From Symmetrospora coprosmae (Eukaryota > Basidiomycota > Cystobasidiomycetes > Symmetrosporaceae), in NCBI GenBank assembly GCA_008802785.1, contig VUYT01000004.1:558001-622000 (forward strand): 64,000 bases of DNA. Direction: 5' to 3'. Below the pieces are notes generated by a model, which did not search any database, was not told the DNA's origin, and saw only the letters and a program-made list of their open reading frames with translations. Positions 1 through 11,197 of this stretch are shown one piece after another. The position numbers and the translations under genes were made by a program. Each line of letters opens with the position of its first letter. Position 1 is the stretch's first letter.

Positions 1-1629
1 CGAGACGAGTCCAAGGAGGCAGCTGAGTGGACAAAAGACGTCGGACGGGAGACGTGGAAGGAGACGAGCGCCGCTGCCCGCGAATTTGGCCGGGGTGTCC
101 GCGGTGAGGCTCGGGTTGTGGGCGAGGTCGCTGAGGATGCTTGGCGGCAGAGCAAGGCGGCCGCTAGGGAGTTCAGGCACGATGTCAAGGAGGAGTCCAA
201 GGAGGCTGCTGCTTGGGGCAAGGACGCCGGCCGGGAGGCATGGAAGGAGACGAAAGACGCTGCAGCCTGGACGAAAGATGTCGGCGAGGAGACTTGGCGA
301 CAGACAAAGGCTGCCAGCCGCGAACTTGGCCACGACATCAAGGAAGAGTCGAAGGACGCTGCTGCGTGGAGCAGAGAGCACGGGCGTGAAGCATGGAAGG
401 AGACCAAAGACGCTGCCGCCTGGACTCGGGACGTTGGGGCGGAGACCCTCAAGCAGACCGAGGCGGCTAGCCGCGAGATCGGCCACGACATCAAGGAAGA
501 ATCTCGACAGGCAGCTGGCTGGACGCGCGATCTGGGACGCGAGACGCTGCGTCAGACAAGCGCGGCCACGCGAGAGCTTGCGGCCGACCTGCGCAAGGAC
601 GTCAAAGCGACTGGAGCACTCGGAGAGACGGTCTGGCACGATGCTAAGGCGGCTTTCCGCGAGCTCGGGCAGGACGTCCGCGACGAGTCCAAGGTTGTCG
701 GGGGTGTCGCTCAGAACGCAGTCCAAGAGTCAACATCCGCATTCGGCCAGGCCGGACGTGACATCCGGGACGAGTCTAGGGCGGCCGCCCGCTGGACGCG
801 AGATGTCGGGCGTGAAACTGTGCGCGAGACCAGTGCAGCCACGCGAGAGCTCGGTGCTGATCTTCGGAAGGATGTCAAGGCGACCGGCGCGCTAGGAGAG
901 TCCGTCTGGCACCAAGCCAAGACGGCCTTCAACGAGCTCGGCCGAGAGGTCCGTGACGAGTCAAAGGAGGCTGCCAGCTGGACGCGCGATGTCGGCCGGG
1001 AGACGCTGCGGGAGACCAGGGCTGCGACACAGGAGCTCGGTCAAGACATCAAGGACGATGCGAAAGCAGCCGGATCCGCCAGCGAGAGCATCTGGCAGCG
1101 AGCAAAGGCGGCTTTCGGCGAGGTCGGGCGCGAGGTGAAGGAGGAGTCTAAGGCCGCTGCGGACGTGGGCAGGGATGCTGTGCGCGAGTCCACGGCAGCG
1201 TTCTCCGAAGCCGGCCGGGAGATCCGCGACGAATCCAGGACTGCCGGGCGCGTCGGCAAAGAGGCCACGCGTGAGGCAGGGCAGGCTTTCTCCGAGCTTG
1301 GGCAGGATGTCAAGCAGGAGAGCGTGCCCATTGCCGAGATCACCAAGGACGCATTCAGGCAGGCGGGAGAGGCATTCCGCGAGCTCGGCCACGAGATCCG
1401 ACATGATCCCCTGTTGCACAAGGCTCAGGAGGGCGTCGACAGTGCAAGGAGGGAGGCGCGTAGCGTCGGGGCCCAACCTGCAGGCGAAGGAGCCAGGTAT
1501 CAGGACCAGACCGCGCGGCCAGCGCCTGCAACGCCCCGAGCTGTGCCTGTCGGCCAGGGCTTGGGATCGCTCTTCAGCACGTTTGGCGAGCGGAGAAACG
1601 TCACCGAGAACAGCAAAAAGATAGTCTAG
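1..1629 (+). CDS. 11-residue-repeat amphipathic protein (LEA/perilipin-like), 5' truncated by window edge
   Basis: The reading frame is open from base 1 to the TAG at 1627-1629, so the start lies upstream; the first in-window ATG is not taken as the start. The visible 542 residues are almost entirely tandem units of 11 residues, with recurrent pieces such as DESKEAA, WTRDVGRET, AATRELG and QDVRDESK. Small residues (A, G) alternate with E/K/R/D in the pattern of a long amphipathic 11/3 helix. The last ~60 residues leave the repeat and are Pro/Ala/Gln-rich. There is no membrane segment. Group 3 LEA proteins, perilipins and synuclein-like proteins share this periodicity, so membrane or lipid-droplet coating or desiccation protection is plausible. 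This is inference from the pattern only; a family assignment needs a profile search. Confidence 0.8.
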   Translation, partial: RDESKEAAEWTKDVGRETWKETSAAAREFGRGVRGEARVVGEVAEDAWRQSKAAAREFRHDVKEESKEAAAWGKDAGREAWKETKDAAAWTKDVGEETWRQTKAASRELGHDIKEESKDAAAWSREHGREAWKETKDAAAWTRDVGAETLKQTEAASREIGHDIKEESRQAAGWTRDLGRETLRQTSAATRELAADLRKDVKATGALGETVWHDAKAAFRELGQDVRDESKVVGGVAQNAVQESTSAFGQAGRDIRDESRAAARWTRDVGRETVRETSAATRELGADLRKDVKATGALGESVWHQAKTAFNELGREVRDESKEAASWTRDVGRETLRETRAATQELGQDIKDDAKAAGSASESIWQRAKAAFGEVGREVKEESKAAADVGRDAVRESTAAFSEAGREIRDESRTAGRVGKEATREAGQAFSELGQDVKQESVPIAEITKDAFRQAGEAFRELGHEIRHDPLLHKAQEGVDSARREARSVGAQPAGEGARYQDQTARPAPATPRAVPVGQGLGSLFSTFGERRNVTENSKKIV

Positions 1630-1804
1630 AGAGCGAGGGACTTAGCGAGTTTCTGTAATTCAAACCAAATACATGAGGAAAGAATCGCGTCTTGCTTGAC
1701 CGACGGAAAGGACCGCACGTGCCGCTCTCAATACTGCGCGCAACCTCCCAACCTCCGCTTCCTGAATGAGTCATTCCGCTTTCTCTCTTGCTGACGCGCG
1801 AACC

Positions 1805-2765
1805 ATGGAATACGAGAAGACTTCTTACTCGACAGTTGGAGGTGTGGAGCCGCATGCACTGACGCAGTCTACGTAATCCACCGCTAATGCTTTTTCCCAG
1901 GCCGACTGAAGCAACGCGGCTCTTACGACAAGGCCACCGTTCATGCCATCGTCAACACTGCTCTGCTAGTCAACGTTGCCTTTATCGATGATGAGGGCCT
2001 GCCGCAAGTCATCCCGATGAATGGCATGGTCGTCGATGAAGCGACCGACGAAGCGGCCTACGTCCTTCTGCATGGTGCGGCACCCCGCCTATCCCGCCAG
2101 ACGCCCGCGGCACTAACAGCTGATGTATCTACACAGGCTACCAGAACGGCCGCTTCATCAAGCAGTGCTCGGAGCCGAACATGCGCCTATGCGTCTCGGC
2201 AACGCACGTTGACGGCCATGTTCTCGGGCTGAGCGCGCAGGCGCACTCCCTCAACTACCGTTCCGCGGTGCTACACGGCTACGTCGATGAGCGCGTCGAG
2301 AAGAAGGACGTCAAGACAAAGCGCGAACTGGCTCGCCTTGTGACGAACCATATCAGTGCGTACACGCCGACATTTGATCGTCCTCGTGATGCCAGCTAAA
2401 GCCCCATCTGCTGCAGTCCCTGAACGGTGGAGCGAGGTTAGACAGCCTACAGACGTCGACCTCGTCGAAGTGGGCTTCATCAAGATGCGGATAGAGACCG
2501 CCTCAGCCAAGATTCGCAATGCCGGTCCAGGGGACTTCCAGTCTGTGCGTGTCTTGAGGAGCAAAGAGTAGATCAAACGGAGGAGAGGCTGTTTCGCTTA
2601 GCGTTCTACCCGCAGGACATCGACAAGCCACAATACCGCGACAACGTCTGGGCTGGTGTGATTCCCCTGCGTCAGCTCCACGGCGAGCCACAACCAGCGG
2701 ACTACAACAAGGCAACCCACCCACCAGAGTACTGGGGCAGCCGGTACCGGGAGAGGGGTAGCTGA
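1805..2765 (+). CDS. Pyridoxamine 5'-phosphate oxidase-related flavin-nucleotide-binding protein
   Basis: Five exons (1805-1841, 1901-2074, 2137-2355, 2417-2544, 2616-2765) join in frame to 235 residues, with GT-AG introns of 59-71 nt. The protein begins MEYEKTSYSTVGGRLKQRG, then SYDKATVHAIVNTALLVNV and FIDDEGLPQVIPM. This is the N-terminal signature of the split-barrel FMN-binding family related to pyridoxamine phosphate oxidase. The conserved HGYVDE and the C-terminal YRDNVWAGVIPL follow. Family members bind FMN or other flavin/heme cofactors and few have a known substrate, so no reaction is assigned. It converges with the downstream aminotransferase, leaving a 206-bp gap. Exon phases all close, which makes the model firm. 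Confidence 0.9.
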
Positions 2766-2971
2766 GCGCGACCAAGCCGTTGACTTTGTCCGTGTCAGTA
2801 TACTGCGGTAGTGCAGTCTAGTAGGGGCTTCTCTGACTTCCTTGGACTTCCGAGCCAGAAGCAGGCGGGAGAGTGGCAGCAGGATTAGCGGTCGTGCATG
2901 CTCTGAACACCTTTTCAGCAGTGCATGCTAGACTAGGGCTACATGCGCATAAGGCCCTATGCGTAGCGCCA

Positions 2972-4825
2972 TTATGCGGGGAACTTGTAGCCAGCCTCCT
3001 CGAGTGCCTCCCTGAGCGCCTTCAGAATGGTGTCAATGTCGCCCCTGCTCTTATCGACGGCGGTGATGCCGAGCGAGCCGATGCGGAAGTACGAGTTCTT
3101 GATGTCTTTGTGCAGACCGGCAGCAACAATCACGCCGCGCTTGAGCATCTTGGGCACAATGTCGGCGGGCGTCATGCCCTCGGGCGTGTACACGGCCGTC
3201 ATGCCGTTGGCAGCTGCGTCCGAGGATTTCGTGACCTGGAGGGAGTACAGACGATGTGTTGGTGGACTGCGACCGTCGGAAGAGGTACACTCTCGAAACG
3301 TACCAGCTTGAGACCCCAGCCCTGAACCGTGTCCTTGATCTTGGCGGACGCCTCCTTGTGGAGTGCGAACCGCTCCTCAAGCGACGGCGACTTTGTCGTC
3401 ATGGTGGTAAGAGCAGCTTGCAGAGCGTAGATAATTTGCTGATCGCATATGCCAGGACTGACGTCAGCCAGAGTGACGGCGTAGCTCAAGAACGGAAGTC
3501 CCGAGAACTTACGACGGGTGGTGTGGCAAAGTATGCTGCGGCTCCCTTGTTGTAGGCCTCCATGATGGGCAGCCACTTTACCCACGAGGCGAAATAGGAT
3601 GTGGGCGGCGCCTTGCGGGCCTTGAAGACGGAGAGGGCTTTCTGCGAGACGCAAGCGACACAAAGTCCAGGAGGAACGCCCAGACCCTTTTGGGAAGCGG
3701 CCAAGACCTGTCATGCCAGAAGGGGAATCAGCGAGCTGTAAGCGGCACCTACGTTTCCTTTCATCTACAGACACTCACGACGTCGACGCCCCACTCGTCC
3801 ATGCGGATCTCTTCGCTTCCGACAGAGCAGACACCGTCGAGCACTGTCAATGTATCTGGGCTGACGCGCTTGACAGCTGCGCAGATCTCTTTGGCGTCGC
3901 TCAGTACACCAGTGGCTGGATGTGCGCGAAGGACGAAGAGATAGTCAGTATCGCTCAAGACATCGCAGCGCTGGGAGAATCACTGACAGGTGTCAACATG
4001 CGTGAAGGTGAGCATCTTGTACTTGCGCTTCTTGAGGGCCTCCTCGATCTGCTCAACGGTTGGCTTGTCGCCAACGGGTGCACCGAGCTGCTCGACCTTG
4101 GCGCCGTAGATGGCCAGGCATTCGGCGAAAGAATCGCCAAAGTAGCCAGAGTTGAGCACGAGGACATCCTCTCCGGGCTCTACCAAGTTCGATGCGGCCA
4201 TGTCCCTGTGTGAAGCGAGAAGGCGTATGGTCAGAAGGATGGAGCTGCTACGGTGTCGTCGAAGAGACGGCGCACCAGCCCAAGGTACCGCTACCAGCGA
4301 TGAGGAAAGGCTGAGCCGTCTCCGTGTACAGAACTGTCTTTGTCTTGACGATGCAGTCCTGTATACCGTTTCATGCGAGAGCTTCAGCCATGCTATGCTT
4401 TTCCGTGGATGTCTCCGCAAGGCGGCCGTGTGCGCACCTGGAAGACGGCAGCAAAGTCCGGGGACATGTGCGACATGGAAGGGTGCGCATTTGCGTAGAG
4501 GACTGCAAGAGCGCCAGCCTGTGAGTCTGCATGATCCGGACGCAGTACCTCTCGAGCGTTTCGCTTCACTCACCATCATCGGCGACCTCGACTGCGGGCG
4601 AGAGGCGGACGAGACGTCGCGGTCAGTCGGACAGAGGACGGGCTCGCACTCAGACAGACACTCACTAGGACCGGGAATGACTGCGATGGAGGGCAGAGAT
4701 GCAGTGCCGTGTCAGCCCGAGCTGCTCTCACACAGATTGCCGGCGCAACCGTGCAGCCGACGTATGGCTCTTTCTCGCGCACCGAGCAGCTTGTGGGGTT
4801 CCTGCTTGAAAGTGGATGCGGCCAT
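2972..4825 (-). CDS. AGX1: Alanine-glyoxylate aminotransferase (class V, PLP-dependent)
   Basis: This class V aminotransferase would convert glyoxylate plus alanine to glycine plus pyruvate. It starts at the ATG at 4825-4823. Exons 4783-4825, 4666-4680, 4574-4591, 4438-4502 and 4276-4358 are followed by several more, ending at TAA 2974-2972. The spliced protein reads IPGPIEVADDVLYANAHPSM, then GSGTLGW, VLNSGYFGDSF, THVDTSTGVLSD, DGVCSVGSEEI, and the PLP-lysine region ASQKGLGVPPGL. The C-terminus is GVIVAAGLHKDIKNSYFRIG. These are family hallmarks. Two successive micro-exons of 15 and 18 nt encode the conserved substrate-binding loop. I see no clear peroxisomal C-terminal tripeptide (it ends KFPA). 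Serine-glyoxylate or serine-pyruvate activity is an alternative within the family. Confidence 0.92.
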
Positions 4826-5428
4826 TGTGCGCGGTGAATGTGGTCGTGCGTGATGTGAAGATGATGAAGTATTGATATTGCAGCTGCACGGTGAGCTCGT
4901 TGATGGTATCGCAGACGTCGAGGAGATGGAGGAAGGGCCAGCGGAGGCGGCGGCGGCTGCCAGCAGTCGCGGTGGTGGTGCAGCAGCAGCTCCCGCGGCG
5001 CCAGCGCTGCAGCCGAGGTGGTGGGCGACGGCGCCGAGACGAGCAGAAGCTCGAGAGTAGGAAGGGCGGGACATGCGAGTATACGCTATGACAACTATGT
5101 ACGAGGTAATAACTGACACGGGCAAACCCGTGGCTGCTTGATGTATCTGGAGAGATGCAGGACGGAGCGCAAAAGGACATGCAGTCGCGCAGAGGCGCCA
5201 CTTCAACCAAAAAACGTGAGAAGGCGAAGGCCCAGACGTGTCGACCGGAGTCGGTCTTTTTCCGCTTGAGGTTTCTGCTCATCAGTAAGGTCCATCGCTG
5301 ACACTCCATCACTGCATTGCTGCCAAAGAAGGGCACAGATGGAAACTGTGCTATGTATGTATGCAGAACTTTGGGTATCCCGATCGTCCCGGTCGCCCCG
5401 CGCTCGCAGAGAGAGCACGTCAACCCTC
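4826..5428. other. Intergenic: aminotransferase promoter and ubiquitin-protease 3' region
   Basis: This gap of about 600 bp lies between two minus-strand genes. Positions about 4918-5050 are rich in GGC/GCA-type triplets and produce open frames on both strands. None shows conserved domains, and I read this as 5' untranslated or promoter sequence of the aminotransferase. No RNA gene was seen. Confidence 0.5.
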
Positions 5429-8400
5429 CTACTCCAGCTCATCCATATCTCCCCCGTCCGCCTCCATCTCGACATCGCTCGCTGCTTTAGCCATCGCTTG
5501 GGGGTCAAGCCGGATCTCGCGAACGGATTCCTCCGCCTCGGCCTGACTCGCCGGAGTGTCTGGCGTGCTGAAGCTGCTGAATTGCCAATCGTCGGACGGC
5601 TTCCTGAGACTGTTGATGCCCCACTTCACGGGCACGGACGGCAGACTGCCGTCGCTGACATTTCCAGACCCTCCAGGAGAAGCGGGCGGCGAGTTGATCC
5701 CAGCAAACATTTCAAAGTCGTCGTCTGCGTACGGCCTCCCATTTCCGCCCCCAATCAGTGCAGGATCGATGCCATTGCCCGAGTAAGGTAGCCCATCACC
5801 GTAGCTTTGGCTTCCACCGGCGTACTGTCCAGCAGGCTGGTAGCTCGGCGGTGCGTCGCTGCCGTCCCCCCGAAAGGATTGGTCCCCATCGGGGCTGTTT
5901 TCTTTCGAGAGGTTGGGTGTCACCCCTTGCGAGGTGAGAATATCGTGCGTCTTGCCGCCCAGCTTTTCTGCTCGCCGCTTGTAGAAGAGCAGGTAGGCAG
6001 CGGGCGTCTTGACGGAGTCTGGGTTGGTGACTGGCGAGACGCGGGACTGTACAAGATGGCAAGTCAGTTCCGCTCCGGGGAAAGGAGTCACCGCATCGAA
6101 TCGCAGATGTCGTAGACTCACATCGTCAAAGTTGTACCACTTTCCGTCATTGACGTTGGAGCAGAAGCTCGTGTAGTGGCCGCCTCCAACTGCGGACAAC
6201 GTAATCAGCCAGAGTGCAAGCAGCGCAGCATGGAGGAAGAGCAGACTCACGTCCACCAAAGTGGTTGTCCACAGCAAAGAGGTCGTAGATCAGACTCTCA
6301 TCCTCTTTGACGTCCTCTCCGTCCACCGCCGCAGTCTCGCCAGACTCTGCCAGCCTCTTTGCTACCTGCTTGCCCTCGACGCGCGAGGAGAGGTCGAGAC
6401 CGTCAATGGGGAAGTCGATGAATGTATCGATCTTGTCGCGGAAGGCGCGCTCGTTGCTGAAGCGCTTGAGGTGGATGACGAGAACGTCGGGCATCTTCCA
6501 CAGATCAAATTTCTTTTGCGCCTCTTGGTGCTTCTTGCACGTCGGGCAGTACCACATGTTGTCCTCGCTGAGCTTCTCCTCGGTCGTGAACTCGTCCAGG
6601 AGGTCCTCGACACCAAGCTGCTTGGCCTTGTTGCCCTTCCCGCCAGCGCGCTTCCGCTCCTGGATACTCTCGGCAATGACAGCCTCCTGTGCGCTCAGGC
6701 ACTCGACATTGTCTGTCCGGCCCTTGTTGATGTCATCTCCGAAGACCTCGGCTGCGAACCCGTCCTCCCATTCGACAGAGATGACCTCTCCCACGTCCAC
6801 GATGGGTTGCCTGCACGCCGTGTCGGACGAACTCTGGGGAGAGGTAGAAGGTTCATCGGTGGTGCCGTTCGATTGTGCGGCATCGTCGCCGTAGAGGTCG
6901 GGGCTGGCCTCTGCAGTGAAACCTCCGGGCATGGTAGTAGGCGCTTCCCGCTTCTTGCGTTCAGCGAGGCGCTCTTCGAGCTTTTGTCGATATCTGAGTG
7001 CAGGAACTTCCGCGGTGAAGGATTTGTGAGGACCCTCTCTCTCGACATGAAAGATGATGCGATTTTCGTCGGGTCGTCGGGGACCGCTAGTGGCTGCTTT
7101 TGACGTCGAAGCATTTGTTGCAGGCTCCCCGGAAGGTGCAGCAGCCTCGCCCTCCTCATCATCGGGAATCACATCCTTTCGTGTCGACTTGGCGTTGGTC
7201 TGTGCACCGCTGACTGACCCAGAGGACGCTGCGTCTGCCCAGATCTTCTCGCCTACTCCCCGCCAGCTCGCCAGCCTCTCGCAGATCTTTGCCTGGATTA
7301 CGCGCATATCGCATGCCTCGTCCCGGGTCAGACCCAAGATGAACGGCTCCCCCAGCGCCTTGTCCGAATTGTGTCGGCTGATTGACGATTCGACCGATCG
7401 GAAGCTGAGCACGGTCACAACGATCTTGCCCTCCTGTTGCAGAGTCTTGGCCTTTGGCAGGCGGAAGCTGGGCTGCTCGACCTCGTACGGCATCTCGTAG
7501 AAGACGAAGAGATCGTCCTTCTGCCCAGAGCTCGGACTTTCCGAATCAGGCCAGATCTTGAAGAACTTGCGAGACCATTCTTCTGCCACAAAGAGCTGTT
7601 CAAGAAGGGCTCCAAACGTCAGTGCTGTCAGGGCCATTGGCCTGAAGATCGGACTGACCTTCTTGTGGTCGTAGCCAGTCATCTCTCCCAGAATCTGCTT
7701 GAGCTTTCTCATTGAAGTATTGAACGGGATCTCAACCGACACCTTGATTTGCGGTCTTTTCGGGTCGAGCGGGACGAGGTAGACATCGGATATCCACTTC
7801 TTGTTCTGTGGTATTGCCAAACTGAGGTACATGAACGGGTCGAATTTGATTGCGATCTGTGTGGAGCAGAGGCATGTCAGCAGGCTGACTCCTGACATCT
7901 AGTCCGGACGACAAGCTTGCTCACCTTGCCACACTCTGGGCACGTAAGCCGACTGCGGTACTGTCCCTGGAACAGGTCGACAATGACCGAGTCGTTGCGC
8001 TTCTTGTACAGCTCCCAGCTGGTCGTGGCAAGCGCCATCTCTTCCTTGTCGCCTCCGCCCTCCCAATCCGGGATCTCATCGTACGGCTTCTTCTTGATGC
8101 GATTGAGGTCTTCGTGCAGCCCATCAAGGAGGAAAGCGAGGAGCTCCTGGCTATCGTGCTGCTGCCAGCCGGAGAAAGCGGGAGCGAATTTGGACAGAGT
8201 CTGCTTGAACTCGCGAGGGGTGACTGGCGAGTTGCCGCCTGCCCAGATCCGCTCAATGAGCGTGCCAAAGGCTTTGGCAACCTCTCCGTTCATACCGAGC
8301 GGGTTGTCCGGATTGAGCTCCGTCCGGTAGAAGCCGGCTGTCGGGGACCGAAACGTAGAACGGGATTAGCTGGAGCTGGAGATTGTGTAAGCGGGCGAGG

Positions 8401-9745
8401 GGTTGCTTACAATGAAAGTACTGCTGTAGAGAAGGGGTATTGCTGAGACATTGAAGTGCGCTGTTCATCTGCAACTCCGCGCACGTTGTATCAGCATATG
8501 CCTCTCTCAATATATTGGCGAGACACGCACGAAACAGGTGTTGCCGAGATTGGTGAGGCCAACGAGCCCCCGCTTTCCGCCACTACTGCCTGTCTGGCTG
8601 CGCGTGACGCGCATTTCTGTTCCACCCTGGGCTTTTGGCGGTATGGGACCCAGGTTGGTGATGTTGGCCCGCTTCTTCTCATCATGTTGTGCCTGCATGT
8701 TGTCGATGAAGCTCGCTCCGCCAAAGATGGGCTTGGGCGCGGCACCTGCAGTAGGTGCAGCTGTAGCCGGAGCCGCTGCGAGCCAGGCTCCATCCTCGTT
8801 GGCTTGCTCGAGGGCGAGATGGTTGCCTCCCCGCAGCGTCGATGTACGTAGTATCTGGTCGTCCTCGGTCGTGTCTAGCTCCTCGGACGCCAGCTTGTCG
8901 GCTGAGATAGTTCCCTCCGTGTACTGATCGCTCACGAGCCACAGTCGCGACGGGACTGTTGTGTCCATGCCTAGCGCTTTGGCAATCTCCTTCTTCGTCT
9001 GCAGCATTGTCCAGCCGGACGAGGTCTGCAGCTTGACTGGCGCTGAAGGCTGATTCGTAGAGTTGGCAGGGACGACCTTGTGCAGGACAAACTCGGGTGG
9101 GTCGAGGTCCACGATGGGTCCATCTGACATCTGTATCACCTCGCGCTGGACCGCTTTGCCTGACGTGCCGTACCTAGGTCGCACGCGTCAGCGCGAGCAC
9201 GAGGCGTTCGGCGACAGCGTTGCAGCTCACCACGACACCAGGAAGTGCCATGCAGACACTGGAAGGAGCACAACATCCTGCCCTTCGGTGACAGGTTTCG
9301 TGAGCTTGCCTGTCACCGGGTCCGCAAAGGCCCGGTTGTCGATGGGCCCGACATCTTCGAGGGAAATGTCCTGCAGTTCTTTGTCGTCCGAGGTGCCGCA
9401 CGCTGCCTGCCAACGTCTGTACCAGTTCCTGTCGACGACGAACCAGTTGTCCCCTGCCCGGAGTATGCTGCCATTCCCTCGAAGTTCGGGCAGGACCGTG
9501 GCGAGTTGGGCCTGCCCGTCAGGGAGCTGCGCAATGGTCGGGGCAGATGCTACGAGCGGCTCTGTTACATTGCTGCTGCTCGACGTGCTGCTGCTGCTGC
9601 TGCTGCCTCCTTCGCCATCAGGCTGCGTGCCAATCTCCATTGCAGCCATGGCGCCCACCGAAGGGGATCCGCGCTTGGACGACGACTCAGTAGAGTCTGC
9701 GCTGTTGCTTCTCTGCCGCTTGATCAACGCAGCGGGGCCATGCAT
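5429..9745 (-). CDS. UBP12: Ubiquitin carboxyl-terminal hydrolase with DUSP domain (USP4/15, Ubp12 type)
   Basis: This large deubiquitinase starts at ATG 9745 and ends at 5429, with several short introns. In order it shows a Ser-rich N-terminus, a DUSP domain ([15 protein letters not shown], then [11 protein letters not shown]), and a ubiquitin-like linker. The Cys box [10 protein letters not shown] is followed across an intron by [14 protein letters not shown]. Zinc-ribbon cysteines follow in LTCPECGK and [10 protein letters not shown], and then [10 protein letters not shown] and [12 protein letters not shown]. The His box [11 protein letters not shown] leads into WYNFDD, and a disordered acidic tail closes the protein. 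Catalytic Cys and His are both visible. An insert between the zinc-binding and His parts is long and low in complexity. The domain order is that of the USP4/11/15 and fungal Ubp12 group; substrates cannot be read from sequence. Confidence 0.93.
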
Positions 9746-11076
9746 GAAGTCCAGATATCACAACTCGCCCAAGGCTGGGCACTGTCGAGGATGGTCAAGA
9801 GTAAACTAGCCGTCTGACGCGTGCTTTGGCTCGACAACCTCGTGGATCCGCTCCATCCGCTCTGTCCGCAATACCCGGTCCGAAAGACCGGATACAGCTA
9901 TCCGCAAAATGCTCGAATCGAGCTCATCCTATGAAACACTAACATCCGCTGCTCATCTGATGCATCTCTTGCTGGACCTGCTAAGTCGCTGCTATTTGGA
10001 GTCGATACCCCCTCTCTCCACTCCTGGCCACACACGGCTTTCTCGCCCATCACGATGGCCAGAAATGATTCTGACTAACCTACGAAGAAGACTATGCCTC
10101 GACGCTGAGACCATTTCTTCGACAACTTCCTTGACTTCTGCATCTGCCGCACGCGCCCGCCCATAAAACAGCTCCCGATACGCCCTACAGCCAACATCGA
10201 TGTATCCGAAACACTAACGGATTGCCTGTTCCGCCATCAATCGAAGCAGGTCCAGATAGTCGGGTGTTGGGTCCAGCCTACTGATGGCGATCGATATCAA
10301 CCTATATGAGGGGGTGAGAGGGGCTGTAAGTCGCGGAGTATGGCATTGTGGGTTCCACAACCGTCGGACTCCAAGCGAGAAAGCGAAAGTAGCGCGACCG
10401 AGAGGCCATCCGCAGGCCTTTGACTAACCCTTGGCGGTCTATACTGCTGCAGTCGGGGAGTGCACGACCATGTCCAGAGAGGATCGCTGAAGCACAATCG
10501 GGAGGCCTGCGTCTCCGTGAAAGCGATTTCTATTCCGACAAGTTCACCGCCAAAGAATTCTATACACCTTACTTGTGCATAAATCCCAGGAAGACATCAT
10601 AAGCAGAAGGACTCGGCTAGATGCGCATGTGTACATACACGTGTGGTCGTACGAAGCGTCGAAAGCCACCCACTTCGGGAAGCGGCACGCAGGACGGGAG
10701 CGGAGCTATGAATGTAAGGTAGCCTACGTTGACCAGATCGTCGCAAGCCTTTCGGGGTCATTTCATCGGGCGAGGCTACTCGCGTACGGTACCTGGGCCT
10801 GTGTTGATCCCTGGCACGTGTCTAGAGGTGGCGTTTGTCCAGCAAGTCTTGCACCAAGGAAAGGAGACTTCTACCAGGCATGTCTTCTACTGATGACTAA
10901 AGCAAACTTCGAGAGTGGATCGCAGAATAGGTCAGCGGTTTTTGCGCGGTGACGCGGCGAGACTCTGGTCGGATGCGGCAAAGCACGGGCGGGGAGAAAC
11001 AGCTGAGAGCCTGTGGATACTCATTGTATCACATGATATATACGTAAATCGGCACGTTCGCGGTTCTGCGCATGGC
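9746..11076. other. Gene-poor stretch upstream of tRNA-Leu
   Basis: This stretch of about 1.3 kb has stops in all frames at short spacing. The longest open frames (around 85-125 codons, for example at 10575-10952) show no recognisable domain, no intron logic and no supporting context. It contains the ubiquitin-protease promoter and the leader of the tRNA gene. I see no second RNA gene here, but a structured non-coding RNA cannot be excluded by eye. Confidence 0.4.
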
Positions 11077-11091
11077 GGGCGGATGGCCGAG

Positions 11092-11156
11092 GTTTGTCTT
11101 ACGTTTTGGCCTGCGGCGTGGTGAACGCACGCTTACCTGCTTCACCCCATCGACAG
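11092..11156 (+). other. 65-nt GT...AG insertion in the D loop of tRNA-Leu (candidate ectopic intron)
   Basis: The insertion begins GTTTGT and ends GACAG. It falls exactly between GCCGAG and TGGTCTAAGGC of the D-arm. It contains CTTAC, with the A 21 nt before the 3' end, which resembles the branch-site position of the protein-gene introns here. Its length (65 nt) also matches them. TGTC near its start can pair with GACA at its end. It interrupts the A box after TGGCCGAG. Whether the spliceosome, the tRNA endonuclease or nothing removes it cannot be told from sequence. Confidence 0.8.
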
Positions 11157-11179
11157 TGGTCTAAGGCGCTACGTTTAGG

Positions 11180-11197
11180 TTCGTCAAACGAAACAAT
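11180..11197 (+). other. Canonical 18-nt tRNA intron after position 37
   Basis: The anticodon stem strands CTACG and CGTAG enclose 25 nt instead of seven. Taking T32 T33 TAG G37 from the 5' side and C38 from the 3' side leaves 18 nt at the standard site of tRNA introns. TTCG and CGAA inside it can form a short hairpin, as is common for such introns. Confidence 0.82.

Noticed and set aside
86-895. 269-codon plus-strand frame and several 100-170-codon frames on either strand inside the first gene
   Set aside because: They are shadows of the repetitive GC-rich frame 1 coding sequence; they lack their own domains and are Arg/Ser-rich, as expected of shifted frames.
4872-5091. GC-triplet-rich open frames upstream of the aminotransferase
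   Set aside because: They are low-complexity and open on several frames of both strands, with no domain; more likely leader or promoter sequence.
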